From Odontocerum albicorne (taxonomy: Eukaryota; Arthropoda; Insecta; Trichoptera; Odontoceridae): a stretch of DNA of 64,000 nt. The notes under the pieces were generated by a model. The model saw only the letters and a program-made list of their open reading frames with translations, was not told the DNA's origin and ran no database searches. The position numbers and the translations under genes were made by a program. The DNA is taken from positions 17,671,226 through 17,735,225 of the forward strand of contig OX463854.1 of assembly GCA_949825065.1 (NCBI GenBank), in the 5' to 3' direction. This document shows positions 42,011 to 52,313 of the stretch, one piece after another. The stretch's first letter is position 1. Each line of letters opens with the position of its first letter.

Positions 42011-42206
42011 GTTCAACGCTATGAAAACATATGGTATGTAGTTGTATTAAACTTGTATTGGTATGTAGTTGTATTAAACTTGAGTTAAAAGTGTTTGACA
42101 AATGTAAACACTAGAAAAAGGCGCCAATGACGCGGTTTGACAGTCACTACATTGATAACTAGAGCCATTTATGAGCAAATTCCGGTTTTATATTTACAGA
42201 CCTGGT
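41501..42206 (-). mobile_element. Mariner A (mauritiana-like), 3'-truncated
   Basis: The 5' end is present: TIR region ending near 42206 ('tttacagacctggta', next to TA), leader, and transposase start. The left boundary is near 41510, inside the coding region, so the catalytic part from the second Asp and the other TIR are gone. The leader has a 27-bp tandem duplication at about 42033-42090. Same family as 15003-16444. Confidence 0.8.
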
Positions 42207-42208
42207 AT

Positions 42209-42395
42209 AAGACGACCTCCGTGGTCTGGTGGTAAGACACTTGTCTGCCGATCCGGAGGTTGCGGGTTCGATCCCCGCTGGAACCCAGATTTTTTTTAAA
42301 TAGAATTCCAATCTGGTTAACACTTAGGGCCTATAAAACATCTTTCTAGTTGGTTGGAAGAGATTGCCACATGGCAATAAACTCGCCAGGTTAAA
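42209..42395 (+). repeat. SINE A, best-preserved copy (tRNA-derived)
   Basis: tRNA-like head 42213-42287: A-box-like 'tggtctggtggtaagac' and B box GGTTCGATCCC within a good T-arm ('gcgggttcgatccccgc'). The body follows: T run, 'ccaatctggttaacacttagg', 'tggttggaagagattgccac' and 'atggcaataaactcgccagg'. Internal pol III promoter elements explain its spread; an RTE- or jockey-type LINE would have to supply reverse transcriptase (inference). About 20 copies lie in this window. It abuts the TIR of mariner A. Confidence 0.8.
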
Positions 42396-42599
42396 AAAAA
42401 TAAAAAATAAGTATTGTTATTTCACAAACAAAAGGAAGTCAAGGCGTTCTAGAAATATTTAAAAAATTAATATGGTTTAGTTAAAACACAATTCAGATAT
42501 GTGAGTCGTTTAGTTCCGAATGTTCATGACTCAAAGAATTATTTCTATATTCCGTAGAATTGATGGTTTAAAGATTTTTTTCAAGATTATACTTAATGC

Positions 42600-42800
42600 A
42601 ATACGTATTGAATTACACTTTCATCGCATACAGCATAACTTGGTGGGACTATTGCCATGTGGCAATCTCTTGCAACCAACTAGAGAAATGTTAAACAAGC
42701 TTTTTTTAAAACTGTGTACCGGCAGGAATCTAACTGTGTACCGGCAGGAATCACTGAGCTGCAAAACAAGCGTCTTACCAACTAGAGCATGAGAGATCGT
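42600..42800 (-). repeat. SINE A copy, minus strand, full length
   Basis: 'tattgccatgtggcaatctcttgc', 'gtaccggcaggaatc' (reverse B box) duplicated in tandem, then 'gtcttaccaactagagcatgag'. Confidence 0.7.
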
Positions 42801-43029
42801 CTGAATCCACTAAAAATATATTTTACTTCTTATTTTTAAGTGTTCCACCCAGAAAGGAGCAATAACTTCAAATAAGAATTGCACTAAAAAAAACAAAATA
42901 TATAATTGAGCGCATTTATAAAAAAAATATACTGAGTCGTGAATATTTGGAACTGAACGACTTACTATCATATATAGGAGTATCTCCAATATACATTTCT
43001 TATCTTCTATCGTAGTTTTTTTTATTATA

Positions 43030-43689
43030 TTATATAATAAATTCTAGCGATAAGTTCATCGAATTGCTTGATGTTGTCTTTGCACACTTTGTTTGTGTGA
43101 CCACATTTACCTTCTTTTTATATGAAATCTCAAACAGTAAAGCTACAAACGATATAATCAAACCAATAATAAGACAATAAAAAGCTGACTGGGTGTCAAC
43201 CAAGGACAGTTCTTTGAAAGGATCACTTTCGCCTCTCCTCATTCTATATTTTAGCAACATAGAATATTCCGTTATATCGTACCATTTTTTTGGAAATCCC
43301 GCAGCATTCATGTGACCTATAAACCTATCGATGTGATGCAAAAAAGGAAATCCTTTATAAACTATATACGAAAGGTAATAAAAACGTGGGCATTCTTTGA
43401 CTATATGAAGTTTTGGTTGACCATTCTCCGATGTAAAGTTCTTGGTGATGATTATCTTTGCATCAGTAGCTCTTTCGACTGCAAACACGTTCATAGGTTC
43501 AACTATTGAGATGGATACCAGAGCTTGAAGATATATTCTCTCACGTAAACTAGTCATCAACGGACTAATATCAGACCCAAACAAGTCATCCATGCTTGAT
43601 GTTATCTTCATTTTGCTATCATAAACTTCTTGAAGTGTATTAATGTCTTTATAATATGTTGTTGTAGTATATGCAGTTGTCAAATAACC
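43030..43689 (-). CDS. Ionotropic receptor 1, last exon (residues 473-691)
   Basis: The exon starts after a good acceptor (T-rich tract and CAG at 43692-43690) and is in phase with the donor at 45953. It encodes 219 residues: the end of the pore helix region 'Gly-Tyr-Leu-Thr-Thr-Ala-Tyr-Thr', the S2 half of the ligand-binding domain (from 'Asp-Ile-Asn-Thr-Leu-Gln-Glu-Val-Tyr' to about exon residue 165), the last transmembrane helix (about 641-662, 'Tyr-Cys-Leu-Ile-Ile-Gly-Leu-Ile') and a short cytoplasmic tail. Architecture is that of IRs, variant ionotropic glutamate receptors that detect odours, tastes or temperature on sensory dendrites. The glutamate-contacting residues of true iGluRs are not evident, as expected for divergent IRs. 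AATAAA lies 3 nt beyond the stop on this strand (43026-43021). The paralogue at 58434-59084 matches most positions. Confidence 0.85.
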   Translation of the reverse strand, partial: GYLTTAYTTTTYYKDINTLQEVYDSKMKITSSMDDLFGSDISPLMTSLRERIYLQALVSISIVEPMNVFAVERATDAKIIITKNFTSENGQPKLHIVKECPRFYYLSYIVYKGFPFLHHIDRFIGHMNAAGFPKKWYDITEYSMLLKYRMRRGESDPFKELSLVDTQSAFYCLIIGLIISFVALLFEISYKKKVNVVTQTKCAKTTSSNSMNLSLEFII

Positions 43690-43884
43690 CTGAAAAAATA
43701 AAATGAATATTATTTAATTTTAATTAATTATTTGAAAATGTGTTTTGAGGTTTTTGTGGTTCTCTGCATTGGATAAGGTTTTTAGGAGTGTTAAACTGCT
43801 CGACGTAGCAGCTCGGTGTTTGAGACACGATGAGACCAAGAAACGGTTTTATCATTCTCCGGTGTATCAAATAAAAAAGCTTCT

Positions 43885-44150
43885 TTAAAAACATTTTATG
43901 TTGAAGAAGTCAATATTCGAGGTCCATAGAGAGCGAAAAAAAGAAAGAGCACTGGGCAAGTTTGTTTTACTTATTGCCACTTCTAACATATCAACATTTC
44001 TATATCTCAAATTAGGATCATCAAACCACATATTTTCAAACGTACTTGGATTTGCTATCGCTCCTGTCAGCAATCCCAATATATCAGAAAAGACCATCCG
44101 ATTCTTCCTCATTATTCGTAAATAGTATTGTATCATGTCTTTCGAGAATC
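43885..44150 (-). other. Unidentified open frame inside the receptor intron
   Basis: Open from a TGA at about 44150 to a TAA at 43885 (about 87 codons). It includes 'Val-Phe-Ser-Asp-Ile-Leu-Gly-Leu-Leu-Thr-Gly', 'Met-Trp-Phe-Asp-Asp-Pro-Asn-Leu' and 'Leu-Pro-Ser-Ala-Leu-Ser-Phe-Phe-Arg-Ser-Leu-Trp'. The composition looks protein-like rather than random A+T, but I recognise no family. An AAAG/AC acceptor is possible at its start; no good donor was found. It may be a relic of a host exon. Confidence 0.25.
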
Positions 44151-45619
44151 ATTTTAAGGTAAAGCCACAAAACGTACTCTCGCATTTAGAGATATTTAAA
44201 GAAATCTTTTGGGCTTTCTCCACCATTTGAATAGAGGAATCTGAAAAACTCTCCTCTATAAATGATTTAGAAACTCATATCACAAATCCTTGTACTCTAT
44301 AAGCAAACACTTGCAATTGCTCTACGTGAGATCCAAATCAGAGATTTCTGTTAAAATTAATTCTTCAAGCCTTTGATATGTTCTACTCTCTGAATCATAA
44401 ATCCGTTAAAATTGTATATACATGTATAGTAATTTAAAATCTCTTATATAGAATAAAATATGAGCTAACACTTCGAAATACTGAAATTAAGTTTAATAAT
44501 ATGACTTCACTCCCAAATAGCGCTCAAATTCGACTGAAGGAGAAAACAAACATCATAAGAATACATTTCTCAGTGAATATTAAAAACTGCGAGTGCCTTA
44601 TTACTGAACCAATATCGTCGATACACTTAAGTGCTTGAAGTTTGTGGCTCCTAAAAACCTATCTCATTACTTTTGATTCCAGTACTAGGAGTCTGGGGTA
44701 GAGAGGAATCGTTATTCATTATTGACATTTCAGTGTTTATCCAACTTGAAGATCCATCCATCCATTTGACCTTTTTATTTGACATATATCAAATTAAATT
44801 ATTTTTAAAACGAAAACTCTATTCATTTGATTTCAAACAACTAAACAGTTTTAATCCAATGTTATAAAAACTTTTGACTATGTTTTATGTCTGTTCATTT
44901 GACCCATTTCAAAACATAGTGAGTAATTTGAAATTTCATAATATTCTTCAACCAAATAATAAAACTTGTCATTCAAAATTAAACAAAGTTCTCAATCAAA
45001 AAGTTGGCAAATTTGCAATACAAAAAAGAAGCAAACTTGTGACATAAATTAGGTAAAATGTAATACAAATAGTAAGCAATGTATTCACTGGCCTAGTTAA
45101 ATCGTTCACTCTTCACCATAAAATATACAATATCTTTTATCTAGAAATAAGTCCCATATATTAAATGTTACAGAATATATATTATTAATCACGAAGCACT
45201 TCACCAGGGTTCAAAAGTCTTTACCAAAAAAAAAAACAATAAATATATAATTATTCTTACTAAGAAACAAAATATGTTATATTTTAAATATTATATTTTC
45301 AAATATGTAAATTTAGCCTATGCCAAGTAATTACGAACGATTAAAAGTTTCAACAATTAAGCTTAGCTTTAAAAAATGTAAATTACCTGAATAATATTTA
45401 GACCGAATTATATTTAATATTTAGGAAAATATACACCGATTATGTTTATCCTGTAAAATTATGAGAAAACACATTGCCTCCATACTAAAGATGAGGATTA
45501 AAATATTATTTAAGCATAAATTAAATTTCCCGATTTCGAGTCGACGTCAGTTCAATAAATAATCCTGCTTCCTTAAAATTATAATATGCTTTATCCTAGT
45601 GACACTCAATCTTTAGAGA

Positions 45620-45883
45620 TTAAATATATAGATTTTTTTTCCTTTTTTCTATTCGTGTTAAATATCTGGTAGGAACCATAAACTCCTCGAGAGTTTTTAT
45701 TTTCAAGCCTATAGGATCATCAAGCCAAATAGAGACAACAGGCGTATTCTTATCTGGATCTTTTTCCCCAAAATTTGGGGTTGGTATGTAATAACAAAAA
45801 GGATGAACGCATTCACTATGACAGGCTACGAAAAGTCCTCCGACTCTTTGGCCATTTGACCTTTGGCTCGTTTCATCACACAT
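45620..45883 (-). other. Unidentified open frame inside the receptor intron
   Basis: 87 codons from ATG 45883, 69 bases past the receptor's donor site. 'Val-Gly-Gly-Leu-Phe-Val-Ala-Cys-His-Ser-Glu-Cys' and 'Ile-Trp-Leu-Asp-Asp-Pro-Ile-Gly-Leu' are the most protein-like parts; G+C is higher than around it. The W-x-DDP pattern recurs in the other intronic frame (43885-44150), suggesting both derive from one gene family. No assignment is possible. Confidence 0.25.
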
Positions 45884-45952
45884 GTGTTAAAAATCAACAG
45901 CTATAATTGTTATGTTTTTATGAATAATGTTAAGTTTAGTAAAATAGTTTAC

Positions 45953-47368
45953 CTGAAATATACCAACAAATAACAAATTAAAGAATAAACAGACAGCAAT
46001 AAAGAGCCTCTCTGCGGTCATCTTCGGCATCGGCATCGGTCGATTTATAATCAACAAAATAATATTCATGAAATCCAAATAATCTGAACGACAGCTCTCT
46101 TTTTCTGGAATCATAAGCCTTGTCTTAAAGTACCACCACATCAAACTAAGACAAAATACTGTGCCCAGAATTAGGTACCACGTGTTAACATTAAAAACCT
46201 GAAGTATTGTACTCCAATAAGGGATTTTCTTCGCTTTCGGCGATATCAGGCAAATTTTTTCTTGAGATATTGAATATGTGAACGTTATTTCATCAGTATC
46301 GTAAAGCTTGTAGAACCTTCCATTCATAGCTATATCAACTTTTCTCTTCACCACATCTCCGAGTGATCCAGTAAAAGTTCCATTCGCAATTTTAGTGCCA
46401 TAATCTAAATTGTCTTCTGGTTCCATTAATATAGGGGTGAAATTTAATCTTGAAACTAGATTACCTAACATAAATCCATCCAACCCCGTCCAATTGTTGA
46501 TTATTTCTACATCTTTCATAAAGTATGTGTTCTTTAAGGGTTTCGGAGGTACTCTCAGAAGAGTTGGTTCTCTATTAAAAATGTCTACATGTAAAGGATA
46601 CTGTTGAAAGTTATTTGTTTTATGCATGAATGCCAAATCATCGAGCTTGTATTGGTCGTTGTTCATTATTTCTACTCTTTCGGAGCATTTTCCCTTAATG
46701 TTATGCAGACATGTTTTAAGCGGATTAAATTTAAGAATCTTTAAAGTACCACACAAGTCTGGCAAATAAACATAAACTTCTAAAATTTTATATGAATTCC
46801 ATATCAAACCAAAAATGGACCCAAAACGCTCTTTTAAATGTAAATTCAATCCATCGGAGCATGTGAAGTGTTCCGTCTTCTTTTCCAGAACGATGACAAA
46901 AAACAGATTAGCTCTATTACTTTTGAAGATATCCCATTTGTCAGTACGCAATGCCATTTCAAAAGATTCTATATTTTCGTGAACAAATAAAAATATACTT
47001 TTGGCTTCTAGAAATTTTTTTGATTGTTCTATTTTGAGACAATATTTTCCAACGCATTTATACTGTGTAGGTTTGTACAAATTCACTGCAATTAAACTTG
47101 AATTATTCAAATAACTTATAAGAAATTCGTAAAAATCTCTGACTTCAAATCTACCTTCTTTTGAGCCTTTTCCTTCAACGACATTAAAATAAGACGAAAA
47201 TTTTGAGTGACAGTTCAGATCCAAATGAAAGTTTGGCCATTCGTTTCTTAAACCTCTGTCAAAAACGCTTATATTTAGTGAACTAACGTAAGAAAATAAT
47301 ATTGTGCAAATCAAGTATTTTTTTGTAATATTTAGAAATATTTTTCCGTTACTGATATTTTTATTCAT
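45953..47368 (-). CDS. Ionotropic receptor 1, first exon (residues 1-472)
   Basis: Starts at ATG 47368 and ends CAG|GTAAAC at 45953. A hydrophobic stretch at about residues 18-31 ('Leu-Ile-Cys-Thr-Ile-Leu-Phe') is a likely signal peptide. Residues to about 260 form a short divergent N-terminal ectodomain without a recognisable amino-terminal (ATD) fold signature. S1 of the ligand-binding domain spans about 264-394 ('Gly-Leu-Asp-Gly-Phe-Met-Leu-Gly-Asn-Leu'; 'Asp-Ile-Ala-Met-Asn-Gly-Arg'; 'Glu-Ile-Thr-Phe-Thr-Tyr'). The first transmembrane helix is at 395-414 and the pore/second helix at about 455-472 ('Arg-Leu-Phe-Ile-Ala-Val-Cys-Leu'). Joined to 43030-43689 the protein has 691 residues, a normal IR length. 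Subfamily not determined. Both exons lack stops, so the gene looks intact. Confidence 0.85.
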
Positions 47369-48684
47369 TTTAATTTAATTTTGCGGTAATTATACGCCCG
47401 GGCGATAACAAAGGAGAAATTCTACTGAAACTGCTTCCTTTTATTTCCAATTTAAGAAAATTCACTTTACTTTCGTAAAACATTTACGGTAAACTAATTG
47501 AAAATTTCCTTTCGTTACTGAAGTGTTTGCATAAAATTTCGGTTACGTAGGATGGGACAAACAATATATTTTTTTCAATATAATCTTCTTAGTAAAACAA
47601 GACCAGTCAACTCAATAATATTTCAAGAAAAAAGCTCTGAAATTCATATCAAAGCGATATTCTGCTTATATGAGGGATAAGCTTTTTTGTGATTTTTTTC
47701 AGAATATTTACTTTCCTAACTCTATTTTGAAAGTCTGGTTATTTTCTGGATATATAATGATACTTCAGTACATTGATAATCAATAATTTTTTTTTTTGTA
47801 AAATAATATTTCAACTTTATTGTGTTAACTCTAATAGTTTCATCAGTCGTGAAACACTTATAATCAAAACATAATAAAATGAACTTCAATTTTGTTGATA
47901 TTTGGCACCTTTAGGAGAAAGCTCGAGTGACAAGAATAACATAATTTATCCAATCAAGAAATATATATACATATATGTTAATGATTCAGTTTGGCGCTAT
48001 TTGGTAATAGACCCCCCCCCTCCCCCCGTGGTGATTATTTTTCACAAAAAGAAAAAGTCTTTTGATTGATTCTAGATTATTCTTAATGGGTGATTCTAGA
48101 TTATTCTTAATGGGTTCGCGTGTGGACTTTTTTGTCTGCAAAGGTTTTACTTGTTTGACTCGATGACCTGTTTCATCGCTGTAGTGGTGAATCTTGAATC
48201 TTAGAGGATCTGAAATACGATTTGAAACAATTTGTATACAGTTTTTAGAGTGCACATCAATCGGTGTTTTTTTTTTCAGATGTTATGTTACGTGACTATA
48301 TTTATTACTTTCGAAAATGGCATCATTGGTGACGTCCGAAATTCTTTGAAGTTGTTCAATTGGAATTCATGTTTACAACTTTGCAATATTTAAGGCGATA
48401 AATCGTTAAGGTTTCTAGTCTTAAATATTGCAACCATATTCTTAATTATTCAAATTAGTCATTAACTTCATTAGTCAAATTACCAGAGATAGACTTTAGT
48501 TGATTCAATTGAAAAGCACCTGCATTTACCATCCAAAGTGAGTTTAAGTTGAAGGGAAACTTCAAGAATTCCATTATAAAATAACAAGTTTTAAATATAA
48601 GAAAAGTAAAATAACGAAGAACGAATAAAAAATTATTGAGTAGAACGAGATGTACGAATATGTAGGAAATAGAAGTTGTGTGTT
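47369..48684. other. Upstream region of the receptor gene, no promoter motif recognised
   Basis: No clear TATA/Inr arrangement that I trust. 48065-48113 holds a tandem duplication of a 24-bp 'gattctagattattcttaat' unit, and 48012-48028 a C-rich run. Confidence 0.4.
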
Positions 48685-48780
48685 TGAATTAAAAGGGGTA
48701 GACATAATTTATCTATGCCTGCTCCGTAAGGGACATGGCTTGATTATATATACTCGTATATTTGTGCATCTATGACCTAT
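48685..48780 (+). repeat. RTE-like LINE 3' end (family R)
   Basis: 'gggtagacataatttatcta' and 'tgcctgctccgtaagggacatgg' match the family end at 27020-27060. Confidence 0.5.
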
Positions 48781-49019
48781 TTCGGATCCAGTAAACCTGC
48801 TACTTTATAATCTATGCAAATATGCATTAATTAGGATATATTGAAGATATGTCTAAATAATATGCTATCAATGTATGAAGGTGTTTTCTGCCCTCCGTCA
48901 ACTTGTCTTACATCCCGACGACCTTTCTGAATCGAGGAACAACGATTATCTGAGACGAATGTGAGCTAACCAAATAACTGGCGACAACAGTGAAATTCCC
49001 CTTATCCTTAGCATGTATA

Positions 49020-50307
49020 TAAGGTGTACAAATAAGTTTCCGCCGTTTTTTATAAAAAAATGGGCATTTATTGTGAAAGAACGGAACCTCATGTTTTATT
49101 CGAAGTAGTACCCATCGCTTGCCACTACTTTTCCCCATCTTTCTGTCAGCATACGAATACCGCGTCAGTCATCATCATCATCTTTTGAGGCTATCCACGA
49201 ATCGACTCAATTTTTGGTATCTTCATATGATGTGAAGTGCTGCTCAGACAGGCCATGCGTCATCGATCAAAACAAGTGGTAATCAGAAGGAGCAATGTCT
49301 GGTGAATACAGCGGGTGGGGTAAAACTTCTCAATTGAGTGTTTCCAAATAGGTTTTGACCGGTGCCGCAACATGTGGACTAGCATTATCATGCAGGAGAA
49401 TAATTTTGTCGTGTCTGGCGTAGTAGTGGGCGCGCTTTTCCTCGAGTGCTCGACTCAATCTCATCAATTATGTTCGGTAGACAGCCCCAGCAATGGTTTC
49501 ATTCGGTTTGAGCAACTCATAATACACGACACCAAGCTGATCCCACCAAATACACAACAAGAGTTTTTTTCCATGAATATTTGGCTTAGCCGTAGATGTT
49601 GAAGCATGACCAGGGGATCCCCATGATTTCTTCCTTTTTGGATTATCATAATGGATGCATTTTTCATCACCAGTGACTATATGGTGCAGAAAACCCTTTC
49701 GTTTATGCCTGGCAAGCAGCATTTCACATGTGGAAAATTGGCATTCAAAGTTTCTCCGTGTCAGTTCATATGAATCCCAATTTCTTTGTTTTTGAATCAT
49801 TCCCAATGATTTCAACCCATGTGAAATTGCTTGTTGAGTCACTCCTAATGTAAGTACAAGTTCTTCTTGCGTTTAGCACGAATCTTGATCCAATAATACT
49901 TCCAATTCCGCGTCTTCGTACACTTTCGGCCTTCCGCTACGTTCTTTGTCTTCGATGTCAAATTCACCGTTCTTAAACTTTTGAAACCACTCACGACAAC
50001 TTCTCTCACTTAAGGCAGCCTCACCATATGCTTCTACAAGCAATCGATGCGCCTCAGCTGCAGATTTCTTCAAATTGAAGAAGTAAATCAAAAGTTCCCG
50101 CAAATGACGCTTATTCGGCTCAAAACTTGACATTTTCGAACACAAAAAAATATGTTATACTGATAAAAATTCACTAATATTTCAAGGTCATGTTGTTGAC
50201 AGATGTCCAACCTTACGATAATGACATTTTACATCTGACAATTTTAACCATAACTTACTGGTGGCGCCAACTTTTGTCAAACAGCGGTGATTTATTTGTA
50301 CACCATA
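49020..50307 (-). mobile_element. Mariner D (mauritiana-like), full length but decayed
   Basis: Ends TAAGGTGTACAAATAA (49020) and complement of TATGGTGTACAAATAA (50307), each next to TA (49018-49019, 50308-50309). Length 1288 bp. TIRs have diverged and the transposase is broken, so this is an older insertion. The right end abuts a LINE pseudogene. Confidence 0.85.
49090..50133 (-). pseudogene. Mariner D transposase, interrupted
   Basis: From ATG 50133: 'Met-Ser-Ser-Phe-Glu-Pro-Asn-Lys' and a helix-turn-helix domain. A TAG-type stop near 49873 follows 'Leu-Asp-Gln-Asp-Ser-Cys'. The frame resumes at 'Thr-Gln-Glu-Glu-Leu-Val' and runs to 49468 through 'Val-Thr-Gly-Asp-Glu-Lys-Cys' (first catalytic Asp; the following Trp is Cys). 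Beyond another frame break, 'His-Asp-Asn-Ala-Ser-Pro-His' (about 49385) and 'Tyr-Ser-Pro-Asp' then 'Ala-Pro-Ser-Asp-Tyr-His' (near 49290) supply the other two Asp. Mos1-like overall; not functional. Confidence 0.75.
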
Positions 50308-50310
50308 TAG

Positions 50311-51170
50311 TACGAGTACATCCGATCTTCCAGATGTTATAAAAATTATAGCTACCACCTGTATGCGGAAGATAATCAACTTCATTATTCATTTAGAAGT
50401 TATGAGGTTCAGTCTGCCACTCAAGACATAAATGATGATCTTGAGTGGCTGTTGATACACATATGGTATGAGAGGCATGCGCTTCTCTTCAGCCCTTCGA
50501 AGTCGGTCGTGATTGTTATGGGTACAAGACAACAAGTCAAAAAGTTGAAAGAGCTTTTGGAAATAAAGAGAGCGTGGTACGCAATTTAGATGTGTACATT
50601 GAATGTGACTTGCGATTCGATGCTCACGTTAAAATTTAATTACAATAAACCTTTTCGGGGCTTAAAAATATTAATCGCATCCGTCACAACTTATCAATTG
50701 AGGCTAGACGTAGAATAACCAACGCGTTCATTATCCAAATAGTCGAGTATGGTGATTGTACCTATGCACCGTGTTTTTTTAAAGAAAACGAAAAAAAAAT
50801 GCAAGATTACAAAATGCTTGTAGATATCGTTTCAACATCCCTTCCAGCGGACGTATCTCCCCTTTTATGAGAACTTTAAGAATTATTGACATGAAACAGA
50901 GACGGTGTTTTCACTTAAGCGTACTCAGGCACAATTTTATCAAAACAAAAATGCCACCTTATCTCTTCGAAAAACTTAATTGGGCTAGAGATTTTAAGCG
51001 GAGAAACTCATTTAATCATCCCTAACCATAATCTAACATTATTTGAGGGATCCTTTTTATATTCTGCCTACAAATGCTGGAATGAGTTGCCTCTGCCCTT
51101 GAAGAAGCGGGTTAATGGTTATACATTTAGAAATGCTCTGACATGTTACCTTCTTAATAGTTAGTGATTT
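50311..51170 (+). pseudogene. jockey/CR1-like LINE reverse transcriptase, C-terminal half
   Basis: 'Thr-Ser-Asp-Leu-Pro-Asp-Val' (50318) leads into 'Leu-Tyr-Ala-Glu-Asp-Asn-Gln-Leu' at about 50365; the catalytic Tyr-Ala-Asp-Asp has decayed to Tyr-Ala-Glu-Asp. Then 'Asp-Ile-Asn-Asp-Asp-Leu-Glu-Trp-Leu', 'Leu-Leu-Phe-Ser-Pro-Ser-Lys-Ser', a stop, 'Val-Tyr-Ile-Glu-Cys-Asp-Leu-Arg-Phe', 'His-Asn-Leu-Ser-Ile-Glu-Ala-Arg-Arg', 'Cys-Arg-Tyr-Arg-Phe-Asn-Ile' and 'Tyr-Lys-Cys-Trp-Asn-Glu-Leu-Pro' near the end. Domain order from the active site to the C-terminus is normal. Several stops and frame breaks. The 5' side is cut off by mariner D. Confidence 0.8.
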
Positions 51171-51390
51171 TCTTTGTGATTTGGACTTATTTGCTTTTTT
51201 CTCTTTTCGCTGACGGTGAGTCGGGAGTTGTGTGTTCGTTACCTTTTCAGTAAATTTTTATTTTCGTGATCGTAAGTATGTATGTAATTAGGGAATGAAA
51301 ATCCAAAAATTGTAATAACATCCAATGGTATGTCTGTGTATACAAAACCATCACAACATTCGATCATCTTGACCTTTGTATTGTATTGAT
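51171..51390. other. Probable 3' untranslated end of the LINE, nothing else
   Basis: Follows the reverse transcriptase stop directly; no poly(A)-like end is obvious. Confidence 0.3.
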
Positions 51391-51394
51391 TTGC

Positions 51395-51605
51395 AGCATT
51401 TTAGAGCTTTGAGCTTAATTGTCGACAGCCTAGTTTTGAAGTATTGAGCTTCGAGCTTAATTGTCGACAAAATGGTTATGAAGCATTCTAGAGCTTTGAA
51501 CTTTATTGTCGACAACATAGTGTTAAATCATTCATGAGCTTCGAGCTTAATTGTTGACAAAATGGTTTTGAAGCATTCTTAACCTTCGAGCTTAATTGTT
51601 GAGTT
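51395..51605. repeat. 45-bp minisatellite, 5 units
   Basis: 'gagcttaattgtcgac' (or a one- to two-base variant) recurs at 51411, 51453, 51498, 51543 and 51588. Spacing is 42, 45, 45, 45. Confidence 0.9.
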
Positions 51606-52222
51606 TTAAATCAATTGTTACTTTGATAGATTAACGTACTTTGATGGATTACGCCTGTGTGAATCAGATCGATAGGGTAACAAAATACTGTCATATGAAA
51701 ACCTCTCGGTATCGAAAAAAAATTAATTCTGTAGTCAAGATTGATTGGAAAAAATAAATACGTTCTAATCACGGTTAAGTAGAAACATAAAGCAAAACAA
51801 AATTATATTTATAATTATTTTAATTTAAAGCCCTTTGAAATATTTTATCGATTATATAAGTTTTTACTTCAAACAATACACATGTAAAACTAAAATAGAA
51901 TGGGCATTATTTCCAAGTTAAAACAGCTAAAGATTCTAAATCTGTCTACAACATTCATAATTTATAAGAACACAAACTTTCCGTGAAAATTTTTCTTTTA
52001 CTTTCCGACATATCTTTTTTATGTTTGTATGTTACGAACATCTTAATTTCATGTTGTTATTTTAAATAAATCATTATTTTAGTTTTGTAATCATTAGAAA
52101 GTTTAAGTACTCAACTCCTTTTGCATAGTTAAGTAAATAATTTAATATGCAAACTGCTATTTTTTTATATATACGAGTATATGAAAATAGAATAAAGATG
52201 CGTGGGTTATTTAAATAATGCA
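51606..52222. other. No recognisable feature
   Basis: A+T-rich sequence without a supported feature. Confidence 0.5.
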
Positions 52223-52313
52223 AACTGATTTGATTTTGATAAGAACACTAAAAAAAATTTAAGTGTTCTTATCAAAATCAAATCAGTTAAGATTTGATTT
52301 TGATAAGAACACT
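52223..52313. repeat. Perfect 27-bp inverted repeat plus a third direct copy
   Basis: Left arm 52223-52249, 12-bp A-rich loop, exact complement 52262-52288, then the first arm again (52291-52313). Core 'gattttgataagaacact'. Confidence 0.92.

Larger units (their letters stand above)
43690..45952 (-). other. Intron of ionotropic receptor 1
   Basis: GTAAAC donor at 45952 and CAG acceptor at 43690, 2263 bp, phase 0. It contains no recognised transposon but two unexplained minus-strand open frames (45620-45883 and 43885-44136). Confidence 0.7.

Noticed and set aside
42213..42287. Possible tRNA gene with a good T-arm
   Set aside because: Belongs to a ~20-copy repeat with a constant 3' body; cloverleaf incomplete.
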